Below the pieces are notes generated by a model that ran no database searches, was not told the origin of the DNA, and saw only the letters and a program-made list of their open reading frames with translations. Positions 8,529 to 19,100 of a stretch of 64,000 nucleotides of DNA are shown one piece after another; positions within the stretch are counted from its first letter, which is position 1; the number at the start of each line of letters is the position of its first letter. The position numbers and the translations under genes were made by a program. Where the stretch lies: assembly GCF_003970695.1 (NCBI RefSeq), contig NZ_CP034570.1:2418001-2482000 (forward strand), given 5' to 3'. Origin of the DNA: Maribacter sp. MJ134 (GTDB lineage: Bacteria > Bacteroidota > Bacteroidia > Flavobacteriales > Flavobacteriaceae).

Positions 8529-9680
8529 TTAGTTGTTTATCAAATGCTTGGGCAAGTCTTCTACACGTTCACAGCATAGTTGGTCCATGACCTGCTTAAA
8601 CTGAGTTTTTAACATGGAAATAGTATGGTCTCCTCCTTGATTTCCAAGAGCACCACAACCGTAGAGAAAAGACCTTCCCATAAAGGTGAATTTGGCTCCA
8701 GTAGCCATAGTTCTAGCGATATCCGGACCTGAGCGCAGACCACTGTCCATCATTACCTCTATTTGGTCGCCATACTTGGCGGCAATACCAGCGAGTGAGT
8801 TTATCGTGGATTCCGCTGCATCTAACTGTCTGCCACCATGATTGGAAACGATAATACCATCAAAGCCTAATCTAATAGCGTCTTGCGTATCCTGTTCCGA
8901 AGCAACACCCTTCAATACCAATTTCCCTTTCCACTTTTCCCGTATGGGCTTTATTCTTTCTTCGTTTAATCGGCCAGAAAAGGTCTTATCCATAAATTGA
9001 CCTAGTTGTTTAAGGTTTAAACCCTCTGGTGTATAAGGCCTAAGGGTCTCAAAAGTTGGTTGTCCGTACCTTAAGGTATTAAATGCCCATGTGGGTTTAC
9101 CCAATATTTGCATGATATTGGTTACCGACATTTTAGGCGGTAAGGCCAAACCATTTCTTATATCCCTAGGGCGATAACCAAATGTTGGCACATCACAAAG
9201 CAGCACCAAAACCGGGCATTCTGCAGCGGCCGCTCTATTTATAATATCGTCTCTAAGACTATCCTCTGCAGGATTATAAAGCTGAAACCAAGCATTACCC
9301 TCTGTAAGCTCACTAGCACGCTCAATATTCATCGTGGTCACCGTACTAAGAATGAAGGGGATGTTATTTTTGAAGGCGGACTTTGCCAATATTTCTGGGG
9401 AATTGGGCCACATAAGGCCCTGTAACCCCACAGGTGCTATACCAAAAGGAGCGTCAAACTCCATTCCCATAACTTTTGTCTTCGTAGAACTTATACCTTT
9501 ATTCCTGAGATATCTGGGTTGTAGTTGAACATCACGTATTTCTTTCGTATTTCTAGAAATACTAACGTCTTCGTTACAACCGCCGTCTAGATATTCAAAT
9601 GCGAATTTTGGTATTCTTCGCATAGCCTTATTTCTTAAATCGTCCATGGACGGGTAATCGGGATTAAACTCCTTGGCCAT
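8529..9680 (-). CDS. lldD: FMN-dependent alpha-hydroxy-acid (L-lactate) dehydrogenase
   Basis: A 383-residue member of the FMN alpha-hydroxy-acid dehydrogenase family. Visible hallmarks are FGIAPVGLQGLMWP (FMN contacts), FQLYNP, the IIVSNHGGRQLDAA active site with catalytic His and Arg, and DSGLRSGPDIARTMATGA near the C-terminus. The length is normal. The family oxidises L-lactate to pyruvate. In this operon L-lactate would come from L-lactaldehyde made by the rhamnose aldolase/dehydrogenase, so the gene plausibly completes rhamnose breakdown. Glycolate or another hydroxyacid is the alternative substrate. Confidence 0.92.
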   Translation of the reverse strand: MAKEFNPDYPSMDDLRNKAMRRIPKFAFEYLDGGCNEDVSISRNTKEIRDVQLQPRYLRNKGISSTKTKVMGMEFDAPFGIAPVGLQGLMWPNSPEILAKSAFKNNIPFILSTVTTMNIERASELTEGNAWFQLYNPAEDSLRDDIINRAAAAECPVLVLLCDVPTFGYRPRDIRNGLALPPKMSVTNIMQILGKPTWAFNTLRYGQPTFETLRPYTPEGLNLKQLGQFMDKTFSGRLNEERIKPIREKWKGKLVLKGVASEQDTQDAIRLGFDGIIVSNHGGRQLDAAESTINSLAGIAAKYGDQIEVMMDSGLRSGPDIARTMATGAKFTFMGRSFLYGCGALGNQGGDHTISMLKTQFKQVMDQLCCERVEDLPKHLINN

Positions 9681-9691
9681 ATAGCAACTAC

Positions 9692-11065
9692 TTATTTTAA
9701 AATGAAAGGAATATGTTTTTTTAACGAATAATTCTTCTTCAAAAACTTCGAATTGAGCTTAGCATCCGATATTGCAATCGCAGCCCCCAAGGCAGACCCT
9801 AAAGAGGAATCGGTTGTTCTTAACTCCATGTTTCTTAGATAGTGAGAAACAAGTTTTATATATACGTCATTATCACTGAAACCACCATCAATATAAAGCT
9901 TTTCGATGATATCGTCTCCTGCTGCAACTTTGATACTTTCTACCTGTAGCAAAACCAGTTCAATCATTAGTTGGTGGTAGGCATGTTCAAATTTATCATA
10001 CCCAAATTTTGTTTCCGCAGGCATATTATTGTCTTCAATACTTTTCCATCTAAAGCAAAATTTAAAATCCTTTATAATGGCAAAAAAAGTATCATAATTA
10101 AAAGCAATGGACTTGTGAAAATCCTTTGAAACCTTAAAATAATCGGCCAGCTCCTTTACCTGTAAACTGTATTCATTACCCAGAAAGATGCGACTTGCCT
10201 TTGCAGGTTTTCCATTGATGCGCATATAGTTGATACAGTTCTTTTTAATATCTTCCTCAGAGAGCAACTTTTCCGAAAACGGATTCAAGGCGATACTCCA
10301 GGTTCCGGTCGACACCAAAATAAATTTCTTTTTAATACTTCTTACATAGGGAAGTAAAGCTGCCGAACTATCATGAATACCTACACCAAGCTTGATGCGC
10401 TTTCCATTATAGTTCATATTGATACTGGTCTCCGTAGAGACGATAGGGGGTAAAATATGGTCTAACCCTTCCTTGTAAATCCAATCGTGATAATCTTTCT
10501 TACTATAATTCCACATTGCCGTATGGCAACCTATACTCGTATATTCACTCAAGGGTATTCCCGTAAATACATAGCTAATGTATTGTGGAAGATGAAGTGA
10601 AAAGGCAATTTTCTTGAAAACATCTGGTTTCGTATGCTTTAACCAATATAATTGCATTCCAGAATTGAGCATACCAGAATCCGATGAACCTGTCGTTTTG
10701 GCAAATTCCTCTCTAGGACCGTACTTTTTATAGAAATCTTCAACGATTTCTTTATCCAGTGGTTTTGTGTAATTATATAAAGGCGTTAATACTTTTCCAT
10801 TTTTATCCAAATGGACAAAACTGGCACCATAAGTAGAAAAATTGATGGCCGTGATATTGTGCTTGTCCGTCTTTAGAATTCTATCAAAAACTTCCTTTAA
10901 CCACGTTTGTAAAGATGCTAGGTCTTCCGTTTCATGACCATCTTCATCTTTAATAGTTTCAAAACGATTATATTCTCTATACACTTCTTGATAATCCTTA
11001 TCGAAGAGAAAGAATTTTTTATTCGTTTTACCTATATCAAATACTGCGGTTACGTCGGTTTTCAT
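9692..11065 (-). CDS. FGGY-family carbohydrate kinase, probable rhamnulokinase
   Basis: A 457-residue kinase with the FGGY/actin-like ATPase layout. It has an N-terminal phosphate loop (VFDIGKTNKKFFLFDKD), a middle GIHDSSAALLPYV sugar-binding segment with the catalytic Asp, a LVSTGTWSIALNPF segment and a C-terminal IDGGFSDNDVYIKL adenosine motif. It sits between rhamnose isomerase (10 bp) and lactate dehydrogenase (11 bp), so L-rhamnulose is the expected substrate. It would convert rhamnulose to rhamnulose-1-phosphate for the aldolase. The sequence is not close enough to classic RhaB for me to name it. Confidence 0.9.
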   Translation of the reverse strand: MKTDVTAVFDIGKTNKKFFLFDKDYQEVYREYNRFETIKDEDGHETEDLASLQTWLKEVFDRILKTDKHNITAINFSTYGASFVHLDKNGKVLTPLYNYTKPLDKEIVEDFYKKYGPREEFAKTTGSSDSGMLNSGMQLYWLKHTKPDVFKKIAFSLHLPQYISYVFTGIPLSEYTSIGCHTAMWNYSKKDYHDWIYKEGLDHILPPIVSTETSINMNYNGKRIKLGVGIHDSSAALLPYVRSIKKKFILVSTGTWSIALNPFSEKLLSEEDIKKNCINYMRINGKPAKASRIFLGNEYSLQVKELADYFKVSKDFHKSIAFNYDTFFAIIKDFKFCFRWKSIEDNNMPAETKFGYDKFEHAYHQLMIELVLLQVESIKVAAGDDIIEKLYIDGGFSDNDVYIKLVSHYLRNMELRTTDSSLGSALGAAIAISDAKLNSKFLKKNYSLKKHIPFILK

Positions 11066-11075
11066 ATGTGTTGCC

Positions 11076-12356
11076 TTATAGTCCGGATGCCACCGAGTTA
11101 GCGCCTCGCTCCTGTATTAGTTTTTTTCGTATTTCCAACTCCCTGTAAGCAGTTATTGGGTTTATCACCCCACCAGCGTTAAGTCTCGCTTTTTCCAACA
11201 AAGGTCTTACGTCCGTGCGGTACGCATCTTGTAGTATTTCTTGACAGGTAACCACATCATGGTTTAACTGTGCCTCTTGAAGTGCTTTTTGGTCTACTAT
11301 TAAAGCTTTTGCATAAGCTTCTTGTATGGCCTCCAAAGATTGAATTAGATCTTCTAAAGGATCCTTAAGGTTGTGACTAGCGTCTATCATCCAAGCAGGA
11401 TATGGATTCTGCGGATTATTCTCCATACCGTACACCAAGGCATTGAAAATTAAGAAAAGTGCGTAGGGTTTTACGCTACCTACGGTTAAATCATCATCTC
11501 CATATTTGCTATCATTGAAGTGAAAACCACCAAGTTTACCCTTTAACATTAGGGTAGAAACAATCTGTTCAATATTGGTATTGGGCAAGTGATGTCCTAA
11601 ATCCACAAGTGTATACGCTTTATCGCCACAGGCATTGGCCAGCATAAAAGAAGTACCCCAATCCTGAATTACAGTACTATAGAAGTTTGGCTCATAGGGT
11701 TTATATTCTATAAAGAGTTTCCAGTCATCTGGCAAACCTTTATAAATTTCTTTTAAACTATCCTCGGTGTTCTGCAATGCCGCTTGAAAGTTGCTCTGTC
11801 CGGGGAAATTTGAACCATCGGCCAACCAAACGGTAAGACTCTTGGAACCTAACTTATCCCCGATTTTTATAACATCGATATTATGTGCAATGGCTTGCTC
11901 TCGGGAAGCCTTGCTTGTATTGGACAGGGAACCGAATTTATAACTATGTTCGGCATTGGCCTGATCTTGAAATGTGTTGGAATTTACCGCATCAAAAAGA
12001 ATATTGTGCGATGAAGCCAATTCTTTTATCGCTGTATAATCATTGGGTACGTCCCAAGGAATATGTAAAGATACGGCACCTGCCGTTTGCGTAAGACGGT
12101 GTAAGATACCTACATCATCAATTTTCTGCTCCAAATTACTAGGCTCACCTTGAAATCCAAAACGCCCAAAACGCGTTCCACCGGCACCCAAGGCCCAGCT
12201 TGGAATGGCCACCTGAAATTTTGAGATTTTCTCTATAATTCCAGAAACATCCTTACCCTCTTTTGATAAGCTATCCGCTAAAAAATTAAACCTATCATTA
12301 TGACCGGAAAGACTGTTCTTATTGACCTGTTCTAATTGATTTATATCTATTCTCAT
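11076..12356 (-). CDS. rhaI: L-rhamnose isomerase (RhaI type)
   Basis: This 426-residue TIM-barrel sugar isomerase resembles the Pseudomonas-type RhaI rather than E. coli RhaA. Metal-binding candidates are Glu in LFIEYKPYEPNFYST, Asp in LVDLGHHLPNTN and the His/Asp set in GGFHFNDSKYGDDDL. AIPSWALGAGGTRFGRF near residue 52 is typical. It converts L-rhamnose to L-rhamnulose in the cytoplasm. It follows the aldolase/dehydrogenase gene after a 76-bp spacer with a strong hairpin, and precedes the kinase gene. Confidence 0.93.
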   Translation of the reverse strand: MRIDINQLEQVNKNSLSGHNDRFNFLADSLSKEGKDVSGIIEKISKFQVAIPSWALGAGGTRFGRFGFQGEPSNLEQKIDDVGILHRLTQTAGAVSLHIPWDVPNDYTAIKELASSHNILFDAVNSNTFQDQANAEHSYKFGSLSNTSKASREQAIAHNIDVIKIGDKLGSKSLTVWLADGSNFPGQSNFQAALQNTEDSLKEIYKGLPDDWKLFIEYKPYEPNFYSTVIQDWGTSFMLANACGDKAYTLVDLGHHLPNTNIEQIVSTLMLKGKLGGFHFNDSKYGDDDLTVGSVKPYALFLIFNALVYGMENNPQNPYPAWMIDASHNLKDPLEDLIQSLEAIQEAYAKALIVDQKALQEAQLNHDVVTCQEILQDAYRTDVRPLLEKARLNAGGVINPITAYRELEIRKKLIQERGANSVASGL

Positions 12357-12370
12357 ATCTCGTACCTCTC

Positions 12371-12414
12371 TTTTTAAAAATAAGCTTCCAAAGACGAGTG
12401 CCCTTGGAAGCTTA
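12371..12414 (-). terminator. Hairpin with U-run between rhaD/rhaE fusion gene and rhaI
   Basis: On the minus strand an 11-bp perfect stem (arms 12404-12414 and 12381-12391, loop 12392-12403) is followed by a five-T run and then five A. It has the form of an intrinsic terminator but lies 15-25 nt before the rhaI start codon. It probably gives partial termination or a processing and stability site within the operon. Confidence 0.72.
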
Positions 12415-12432
12415 AGAAAACTAACTTAACAA

Positions 12433-14532
12433 CTATCGTACAAATGCATTGGCCATACCGCCATCTACATTGATAATATTTCCTGTAGTCTTGTCCAAAA
12501 TACCAACACAGGCAAAAACCCCGTTGGCAATGTCTTCTGGATAGATTATCTCGTTCAATAAATTTCTTTTGGCGTAGTGCGCAGGTAATTCTTCGACAGT
12601 AATACCGTAGGCCTTGGCGCGACCTTCAGCCCATTCTCCTTCCCATATCTTACTACCGACAATGACCCCGTCAGGGTTTACTACATTGACCCTTATTTTA
12701 TCACTACCGAGTTCTGCAGCAAGGAGTCTTGACATGTGCTGTTGTGCAGCCTTAGCAGTACCGTAACCTACATTATTTGGTCCGGAAACCAATCCGTTTT
12801 TACTGGCTATACTGATAAAATTACCACCTAAACCTTGGTCTCTCATGATGGCAACCGCCTGCTTTGCCAGCTCAAACTGCCCTTTTACAAGCACATTCTG
12901 CAGAATGTCCCAATCTTTCTGGGTGGTTTCTTCCAGTGGTTTGGAAATTGCCAATCCTGCACTATGTACCACGATATCTACACCTCCAAATTCCAATGAG
13001 GCTTTTTTATACGCTTCGGCAATAGAGTCGCTATCGGTTACATCACAAAGAGCATAGCTAGCCGTATCCCTAGGATAAGTGGCCACCGCCTCTTCTAACC
13101 TGTCCTCAGCTATATCGGTGAGCACCACATTCGCCCCTTCTTCTGCAAGTTTATCCGCAATGGCCTTGCCTATGCCTCCTCCTGCACCGGTGACCAGAGC
13201 AACTTTCCTTGATAAAGGTTTTTCTTTGGGCATTCGCTGCAATTTTGCCTCTTCTAACAACCAATATTCTATATCGAATGCTTCTTGTCTTGGCAATGAA
13301 GTGTATTCCGTTATTGCCTCAGCACCGCGCATTACGTTAATGGCGTTCACATAAAATTCATTTGCGACACGGGTAGTCTGTTTGTTTTTGGCAAAGCTGA
13401 ACATCCCTACTCCAGGATAGATTATAATGACCGGGTTAGCATCCCTTACTGCGGGACTATTAGCGCGTTTATGATTGTCATAATATTCTTGATATTCCTT
13501 TCGGTACTGCGCAAAGGCCGGCTTCAACATATTGAGTACTTCATCAGAGTTACTCAGGTCTTGTTTGGCATCTAACTGCAATACCAAGGGCTGAATCTTG
13601 GTCCTTAAAAAATGGTCCGGGCAAGAAGTCCCCATCGGCGCTAGACGCTCTAAATCATTACTATTGATATATTCTAGAACAACGTCACTATCGTTAAAAT
13701 GACCGATCATTCCGTTTTCGGATGAGCATAGGCCTCTAAGTAAAGGCATTAATTGAGCGGCTTTTTCCAAGCGTTCCTCTTTTGGAAGACTTTCCAGTTT
13801 TTGTCCCCCGAAAACACTTCCGTTTTCTTCTATCTTGTTCTCAATGAATTGGGATGCCATTTCAATAACTTCAAGACTATTGATGTAGCACTCGTAAGAA
13901 GTATCTCCCCAAGTAAACAATCCATGACTACCCAAAACTATTCCTCGAATACCAGGATTGTCATTTAAACATTTCTCTAATTGTAAGCCTAGGTCAAAAC
14001 CAGGACGCTGCCATGGAACCCAGCCCATGGTATCTCCCCAAATTTCCTTGGTCACCTTTTCGCTATCCTTTGCGGCAGCTACTGCAATAAGCGCATCCGG
14101 ATGCAAATGATCAATATGCTTGAATGGTAGCAGTCCATGTAATGGTGTATCAATGGACGGAGCCTTACTATCCAAATCATAGATACAGTGGTTAAAAAGT
14201 CCCACCATTCTATCCTCATCTTCCAAACCGCCGTAAACATCCTTAAGATTTCGCAATCTTTCTGTATACAGGCCAGCAATTCCAGCTTTGGTCAGTGTAC
14301 CTATGTCTCCTCCAGAACCTTTGATCCACATGACCTCTACCTCCTCATTTGTCAAGGGATCTTTCTCCATGGTCTTACAGCTGGTATTACCACCACCGTA
14401 ATTTGTGATTCTTAGGTCCGCTCCAAGAATATTGGACCTATATAGGAATAATTTTACTTGATTGTCGCCTAGTTTGGCTGCTTTGGCTTCATCCCAAAGA
14501 TAATCTACGTGCTTGTATGTCTTAACCTGCAT
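12433..14532 (-). CDS. Bifunctional rhamnulose-1-phosphate aldolase / L-lactaldehyde dehydrogenase
   Basis: A 699-residue two-domain protein. Residues 1-430 are a class II aldolase with clustered His in DTPLHGLLPFKHIDHLHPDAL and LGSHGLFTWG for zinc binding. Residues about 435-699 are a short-chain dehydrogenase with KVALVTGAGGGIGKAIADKL (NAD binding), the Ser in SIASKNG and the YGTAK catalytic Tyr-Lys. The family (RhaEW type) cleaves rhamnulose-1-P to DHAP and L-lactaldehyde, then oxidises the aldehyde to L-lactate. It is the first gene of the minus-strand operon and is divergent from the GntR regulator, with a candidate operator upstream at 14590-14601. Confidence 0.94.
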   Translation of the reverse strand: MQVKTYKHVDYLWDEAKAAKLGDNQVKLFLYRSNILGADLRITNYGGGNTSCKTMEKDPLTNEEVEVMWIKGSGGDIGTLTKAGIAGLYTERLRNLKDVYGGLEDEDRMVGLFNHCIYDLDSKAPSIDTPLHGLLPFKHIDHLHPDALIAVAAAKDSEKVTKEIWGDTMGWVPWQRPGFDLGLQLEKCLNDNPGIRGIVLGSHGLFTWGDTSYECYINSLEVIEMASQFIENKIEENGSVFGGQKLESLPKEERLEKAAQLMPLLRGLCSSENGMIGHFNDSDVVLEYINSNDLERLAPMGTSCPDHFLRTKIQPLVLQLDAKQDLSNSDEVLNMLKPAFAQYRKEYQEYYDNHKRANSPAVRDANPVIIIYPGVGMFSFAKNKQTTRVANEFYVNAINVMRGAEAITEYTSLPRQEAFDIEYWLLEEAKLQRMPKEKPLSRKVALVTGAGGGIGKAIADKLAEEGANVVLTDIAEDRLEEAVATYPRDTASYALCDVTDSDSIAEAYKKASLEFGGVDIVVHSAGLAISKPLEETTQKDWDILQNVLVKGQFELAKQAVAIMRDQGLGGNFISIASKNGLVSGPNNVGYGTAKAAQQHMSRLLAAELGSDKIRVNVVNPDGVIVGSKIWEGEWAEGRAKAYGITVEELPAHYAKRNLLNEIIYPEDIANGVFACVGILDKTTGNIINVDGGMANAFVR

Positions 14533-14562
14533 TAAACTTTATTTTTATAAGATGCTTGTCAA

Positions 14563-14601
14563 CGAAAATAGATTATGAAAAAAAACCAAGCATCCTGTAC
14601 T
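14563..14601 (-). promoter_or_regulatory. Candidate promoter and operator of the rhamnose/uronate operon
   Basis: The 12-mer AGTACAGGATGC lies on the minus strand at 14601-14590. Exactly 19 nt further a -7-like TATTTTCG (complement of 14563-14570) precedes the operon start. The same 12-mer with the same 19-nt spacing occurs before susC. On the plus strand TGTAC at 14596-14600 and GTACA at 14612-14616 form a wider inverted repeat. I infer a binding site for the adjacent GntR regulator. Confidence 0.6.
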
Positions 14602-14650
14602 ATGCTGACAGGTACAATTTCGAAAAAATAAATAATCCAAGGTAAATACC

Positions 14651-14658
14651 TAGTTTTG
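14651..14658 (+). promoter_or_regulatory. Candidate -7 element of the GntR regulator gene
   Basis: TAGTTTTG fits the Bacteroidota TAnnTTTG consensus exactly and lies 57 bp before the GTG start at 14716. No convincing -33 TTG is seen at the right distance. Confidence 0.4.
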
Positions 14659-14715
14659 TTTTTTTAAATAACTTTATAAAAAGTACAATTTTAAATCAAT
14701 AGTAAACAATTTAAG

Positions 14716-15762
14716 GTGGAAAGACTAGAGTATATAGATATAAACACAGAGTCTCGAATTCCGAAGTATAAGCAAGTGATGGATTCCGTTATAAACAGTA
14801 TCCATAAGGGCACACTAGGTATGGGAGAAAAAATACCTTCCATAAACGAGGTCAGTGAAGAATATCTCCTGTCCAGAGATACGGTTGAGAAAGCCTATGG
14901 ACTTCTAAAAGAGCAGAATATTATTGTTTCCGTTAAAGGAAAGGGTTATTATATCGCTAAAACCGATCTTTCCGTAAAAATCAAGGTGCTTTTCTTAATC
15001 AATAAATTAAGCACCTATAAAATGCGTATTTTCAACTCCTTTGTTAACAGTTTGGGTGCAAATGTGCATGTTGATTTAGATATTTACCACTGTGAACCAT
15101 TGGTTTTCAGCACCATATTGGAAAACAAAAAACACCTTTACGACCATTATGTCATCATGCCCCATTTTAAAAATGAAAACTTGCAGCATATGGGTTGTAC
15201 GGATGAGATTCTTAAGGCAATCCATTCGATACCCAAGGGAAAGTTGATTATCATGGACCGTAATCTTAAAAGTTTATCCAAGGAGGCTGGTAGAATTTAT
15301 CAAGATTTTACCGAAGACATTTATAATGCCTTAACAGCCGGTCTGGAAAAACTCGAGAAATACAAGAAAATAATTTTAGTTTACCCAAGTAAGGGAGTGT
15401 ATCCTTATCCACAAGGTATCGTTACCGGTTTTAAAAGGTTCTGCATACAACATGATATCGATTATGAGATTTTAGATGAAATCTATGACAGTATGGAACT
15501 ACAGTTGGGAGATTTGTACATTACCATAGAAGAATCGGATTTGGTTAATTTAGTAAAACAGAGTAGGGACAGGCATTACAAATTAGGAGAGGACATTGGT
15601 ATCATTTCTTATAACGACACGCCTCTTAAAGAACTGTTGGGGATTACTGTAATTAGCACCAATTTTAAAAACATGGGTGAAGAAGCCGCTAAAATGATCT
15701 TAAATAATAAGCCCCAAGAAATAAAAAACGATTTTAATTTTATCGACCGATTCTCTGTTTGA
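14716..15762 (+). CDS. GntR-family transcriptional regulator with sugar-binding-type sensor domain
   Basis: A 348-residue regulator with a GTG start. Residues 1-75 form a GntR winged helix (IPKYKQVMDSVINSIHKG, then KIPSINEVSEEYLLSRDTVEKAYGLLKEQ). Residues about 85-340 resemble a LacI/periplasmic-binding-protein-like ligand domain and end with GEEAAKMILNNKP. This architecture is common beside Bacteroidota sugar operons. It is divergent from the rhamnose/uronate operon and upstream of susC. It therefore probably senses L-rhamnose or a pathway intermediate and controls both operons through the shared 12-mer (inference). Confidence 0.9.
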   Translation: MERLEYIDINTESRIPKYKQVMDSVINSIHKGTLGMGEKIPSINEVSEEYLLSRDTVEKAYGLLKEQNIIVSVKGKGYYIAKTDLSVKIKVLFLINKLSTYKMRIFNSFVNSLGANVHVDLDIYHCEPLVFSTILENKKHLYDHYVIMPHFKNENLQHMGCTDEILKAIHSIPKGKLIIMDRNLKSLSKEAGRIYQDFTEDIYNALTAGLEKLEKYKKIILVYPSKGVYPYPQGIVTGFKRFCIQHDIDYEILDEIYDSMELQLGDLYITIEESDLVNLVKQSRDRHYKLGEDIGIISYNDTPLKELLGITVISTNFKNMGEEAAKMILNNKPQEIKNDFNFIDRFSV

Positions 15763-16115
15763 TATCATTATGGTTTATTAAACCAGAAAATACCTAGAAA
15801 CATTCTAATCACACCTAATCGTATTTCACAAATGTTAATATAGATTGATGGTAAAAAAAATTAAATACTACTTTTTATTCACATAATAATTTGATTATCA
15901 ATTATTTATGAATATATAATGTTCTTTGCACTCCAATTAGCACAAAAAACTCTATCATCTTTACCGTACAGTACAGGATGCCTTCACGAAGGCTAGTTTA
16001 TATAATTGTTAAGAATTCATCAGTCAATTTCCTTTTTAATTATTCGATTGAAAAATATCAAGGCTCTTTTTTGATGAAATAAGAATAACTCAATTTTAAC
16101 AAAACTAAACTGGAA
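15763..16115. other. Spacer between the GntR regulator and susC
   Basis: This 353-bp A+T-rich spacer holds no credible gene. It has a small palindrome, GGTTTATTAAACC, at 15772-15784 of unknown meaning, the shared 12-mer operator at 15970-15981, a short hairpin GCCTT/AAGGC at 15981-15993 and a -7-like TATAATTG at 16001-16008. Confidence 0.6.
15970..16008 (+). promoter_or_regulatory. Candidate promoter and operator of the susCD operon
   Basis: AGTACAGGATGC at 15970-15981 is an exact copy of the 12-mer upstream of the rhamnose operon, oriented toward susC. A -7-like TATAATTG begins exactly 19 nt after it, at 16001. The susC ATG follows at 16116, leaving a leader of about 100 nt. Confidence 0.6.
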
Positions 16116-19100
16116 ATGAAGAAAAAGTATACCAGAAGATTGCGCAATACCGGTCTTCCTGTTTTTTTAACCCTTATCCTGTGTATTCTCTTTAGCTCTT
16201 TCGCTATTGCACAGGTACAAACGGTTACAGGAACAGTAACCGATGTAAACGGAGAACCTTTACCGGGTGTAAACGTTGTTCAAAAAAATACTACTAACGG
16301 AATGTCCAGCGATTTTGATGGTAACTATACTATTAGGCTAGTACCAGGGTCTAGAGTTTTGGTTTTCTCCTATATTGGTTTTAACACTAAGGAGGTAACC
16401 GTTAATGCTGCCAACATGAACGTTGTACTGGAAGAAGATACCGAGAATTTAGACGAAGTAGTTGTTATTGGTTACGCTACGGTATCTAGAGAAAAGGTAT
16501 TGGGCGCATTATCTTCTGTTAAATCGGAAGATATCGCCGAAGTGACTCCCACAAATGCTTTTGAAGGTGTTCAGGGTCGTTTGGCCGGTGTACAGATTGC
16601 CACCAATGGTGGTCCCGGTGCTGGTTTTGATATCCGGGTAAGGGGTACCTCTACTTTTAGTGCGGGCGGCACAGGGCCTTTATATGTAGTAGACGGTCAA
16701 CAATTAGACAACATAGACAACATAGATCCAAATGACATTGCTTCCCTTGAAGTATTAAAAGATGGTGCTACAACGGCCATCTACGGTACAAGAGGTGCAA
16801 ATGGGGTGGTATTGATTACCACAAAATCCGGTAAGTCTGGAGACGTAAGCCTAGATGTGAACGTAGTTACTGGTATTAATAGTCTTAATGGTGCCATTCC
16901 GGTAGCCAACACAAGACAACGTTTATTCTATGAGGACGTGAGACGTACGGATGCCCAAAGACAAAATCCAACAGGTAATGACCGTGATTCTTTGAATCTG
17001 CTGTTGAGAAATTCCTTTGACTTACAGGACTTAATTACAAGGGCAGGATTTAGAAATCAAGTGAACGTAGCTGTAGCTGCCGGTAGCGAAAAATTAAAGG
17101 CCTATTGGAATACCGGTTTCCTAAACGAAGATGGTATCGTAGTAAATAGCAATTTTAGAAGAATCAATACCAGGTTCAAGTTGGATTTTACACCAAACAA
17201 AAAATTGGCCGTAAGCTCCAGTTTTAATGCTTCCTTCGAGGAGTTCAGCGGTTTAAGTGAAAATCAGGTTTTTCAGCAATTGGTAGAACGTATCGCCTAT
17301 TTTCCGGTATTGGAACCCAATGGGGATTTTACACCAGAAATTGCTGGTCGTCAAAATCCACTGGCTGAGGCCAACTTAAGACAACTTCAACTAAGAACTT
17401 GGAGGGGACAAAGTTTTAACTCTATCCAGTATAAGATAACGCCCTCGTTATCCATAAAATCTACCTTGGGAATTAATTTTAGACTAAGAAGAAACAATGA
17501 TTTTCAACCTTTACTGGTTCTAAATCCAAGAAATACGAATCCTCTGGCAAGCTTCCGGGATAGAATAGATTATGACATTCAGCAAGAAAATTTCATGAAC
17601 TATACGAATACCTTCGGGAAACACAGTGTATCAGCTTTCGCAGGTATGCAGATTTTAAAGCGATATCAAGAAGAATTTGGTATTTCCAACGCCCTTTTTG
17701 TCTCCGAGGACATTCAAACCTTTAACAATGTAGATCCGGACGGTCTCGCAATAAATGCCGGGCAAACTTTCAATACCAGAAGTAACTTGTTTTCACTGTT
17801 CGCCGGTTTCAACTATGACTTTGACAACAAGTACTTATTCAGTGCCACGGTAAGACGAGACGGATCGTCCCGTTTTGGAGAAAATCGCGAATTTGGTTAT
17901 TTCCCATCGGGCTCTATTGGTTGGAGAGTTAGTAATGAAGGATTCCTAAAAGGAAATACTACCGTAAACAATCTTTTAATTAGAGCAAGTTATGGAGAGA
18001 CAGGTAATGATAGGATCGGGGACTACGAATTTACTTCGGCTTTTGAACCAGGTGCTATCTATGATGGTATTAGTGGAGTTAGGCCGACAAGACTAGGAAA
18101 TCCTGAGTTGAGTTGGGAAAGTACCAACCAAACCAATATAGGTTTAGATCTTGGCATGTTCAGGAACAGATTAACCTTTAACGTTGATGTGTGGCGTAAG
18201 GATACTGAAGATCTTTTAGCGAACGTACCCTTACCAGAGGAGTCTGGATTTGGCGGAATTCGCCAAAACGTGGGTGCCGTTCGTAACCAAGGAATTGACT
18301 TGAACATTGGTGGGACCATAATCCAATCAAAGAACTTTAGCTGGAACAGTAATTTTAACATCAGTTTTCAAGAAAATGAAGTTACCAGACTTGCAGGCGG
18401 AACACCATTTCAATCAGGAGATTATATCATAGAAGAAGGAGAGTCTATAGGTAATATATTTGGTTTTAAGAATTTGGGTGTTTTCCAATATGATGAATCA
18501 AACGCATTCACGGACGATGGAGTACAGCTAACTCCAAATTTTGATGCAGCAGGTGATTTTGTTAACTATACACTCAACGGTTCAGAATTTACAGGTGATG
18601 TCAACCAGATAAGAAACGATGGGCGTGTAGCTGAAGGTGGAGATATCATTTGGGACGATGTGGATGGTGATTTTGTAATTACTAATGCTGACAGACAAGT
18701 CATCGGTAATGGTCTTCCAACGGCCTTTGGTGGTTTTTCCAATGATTTTGCGTACAAAAATCTAAGCTTAAGCTTCTTGTTCGATTTTACCCTTGGAAAT
18801 GACACTTGGAGACGTTGGGACGAACTAAGAAACGATTTGAACTCGGCCAACGAAACCCCGGGCCCAAGACGTATTGAAGGTGCGTGGCAGAACCCAGGTG
18901 ATGTTACGGTGTATCCAAGACTAAATAGGGTACCCCAAAACAGGGATAGACCCAACAGCTTTTTTGTAACGGACGGTAGCTTTATAAAACTGCGTTTTGT
19001 TCGCCTAGGCTATGACTTACCTAAATCTATTTTGGATAAGTTAGGATTTATTAAGAAGTGTTCTTTCTTCGTCTCTGGAAATAATATGTTAACATGGACC

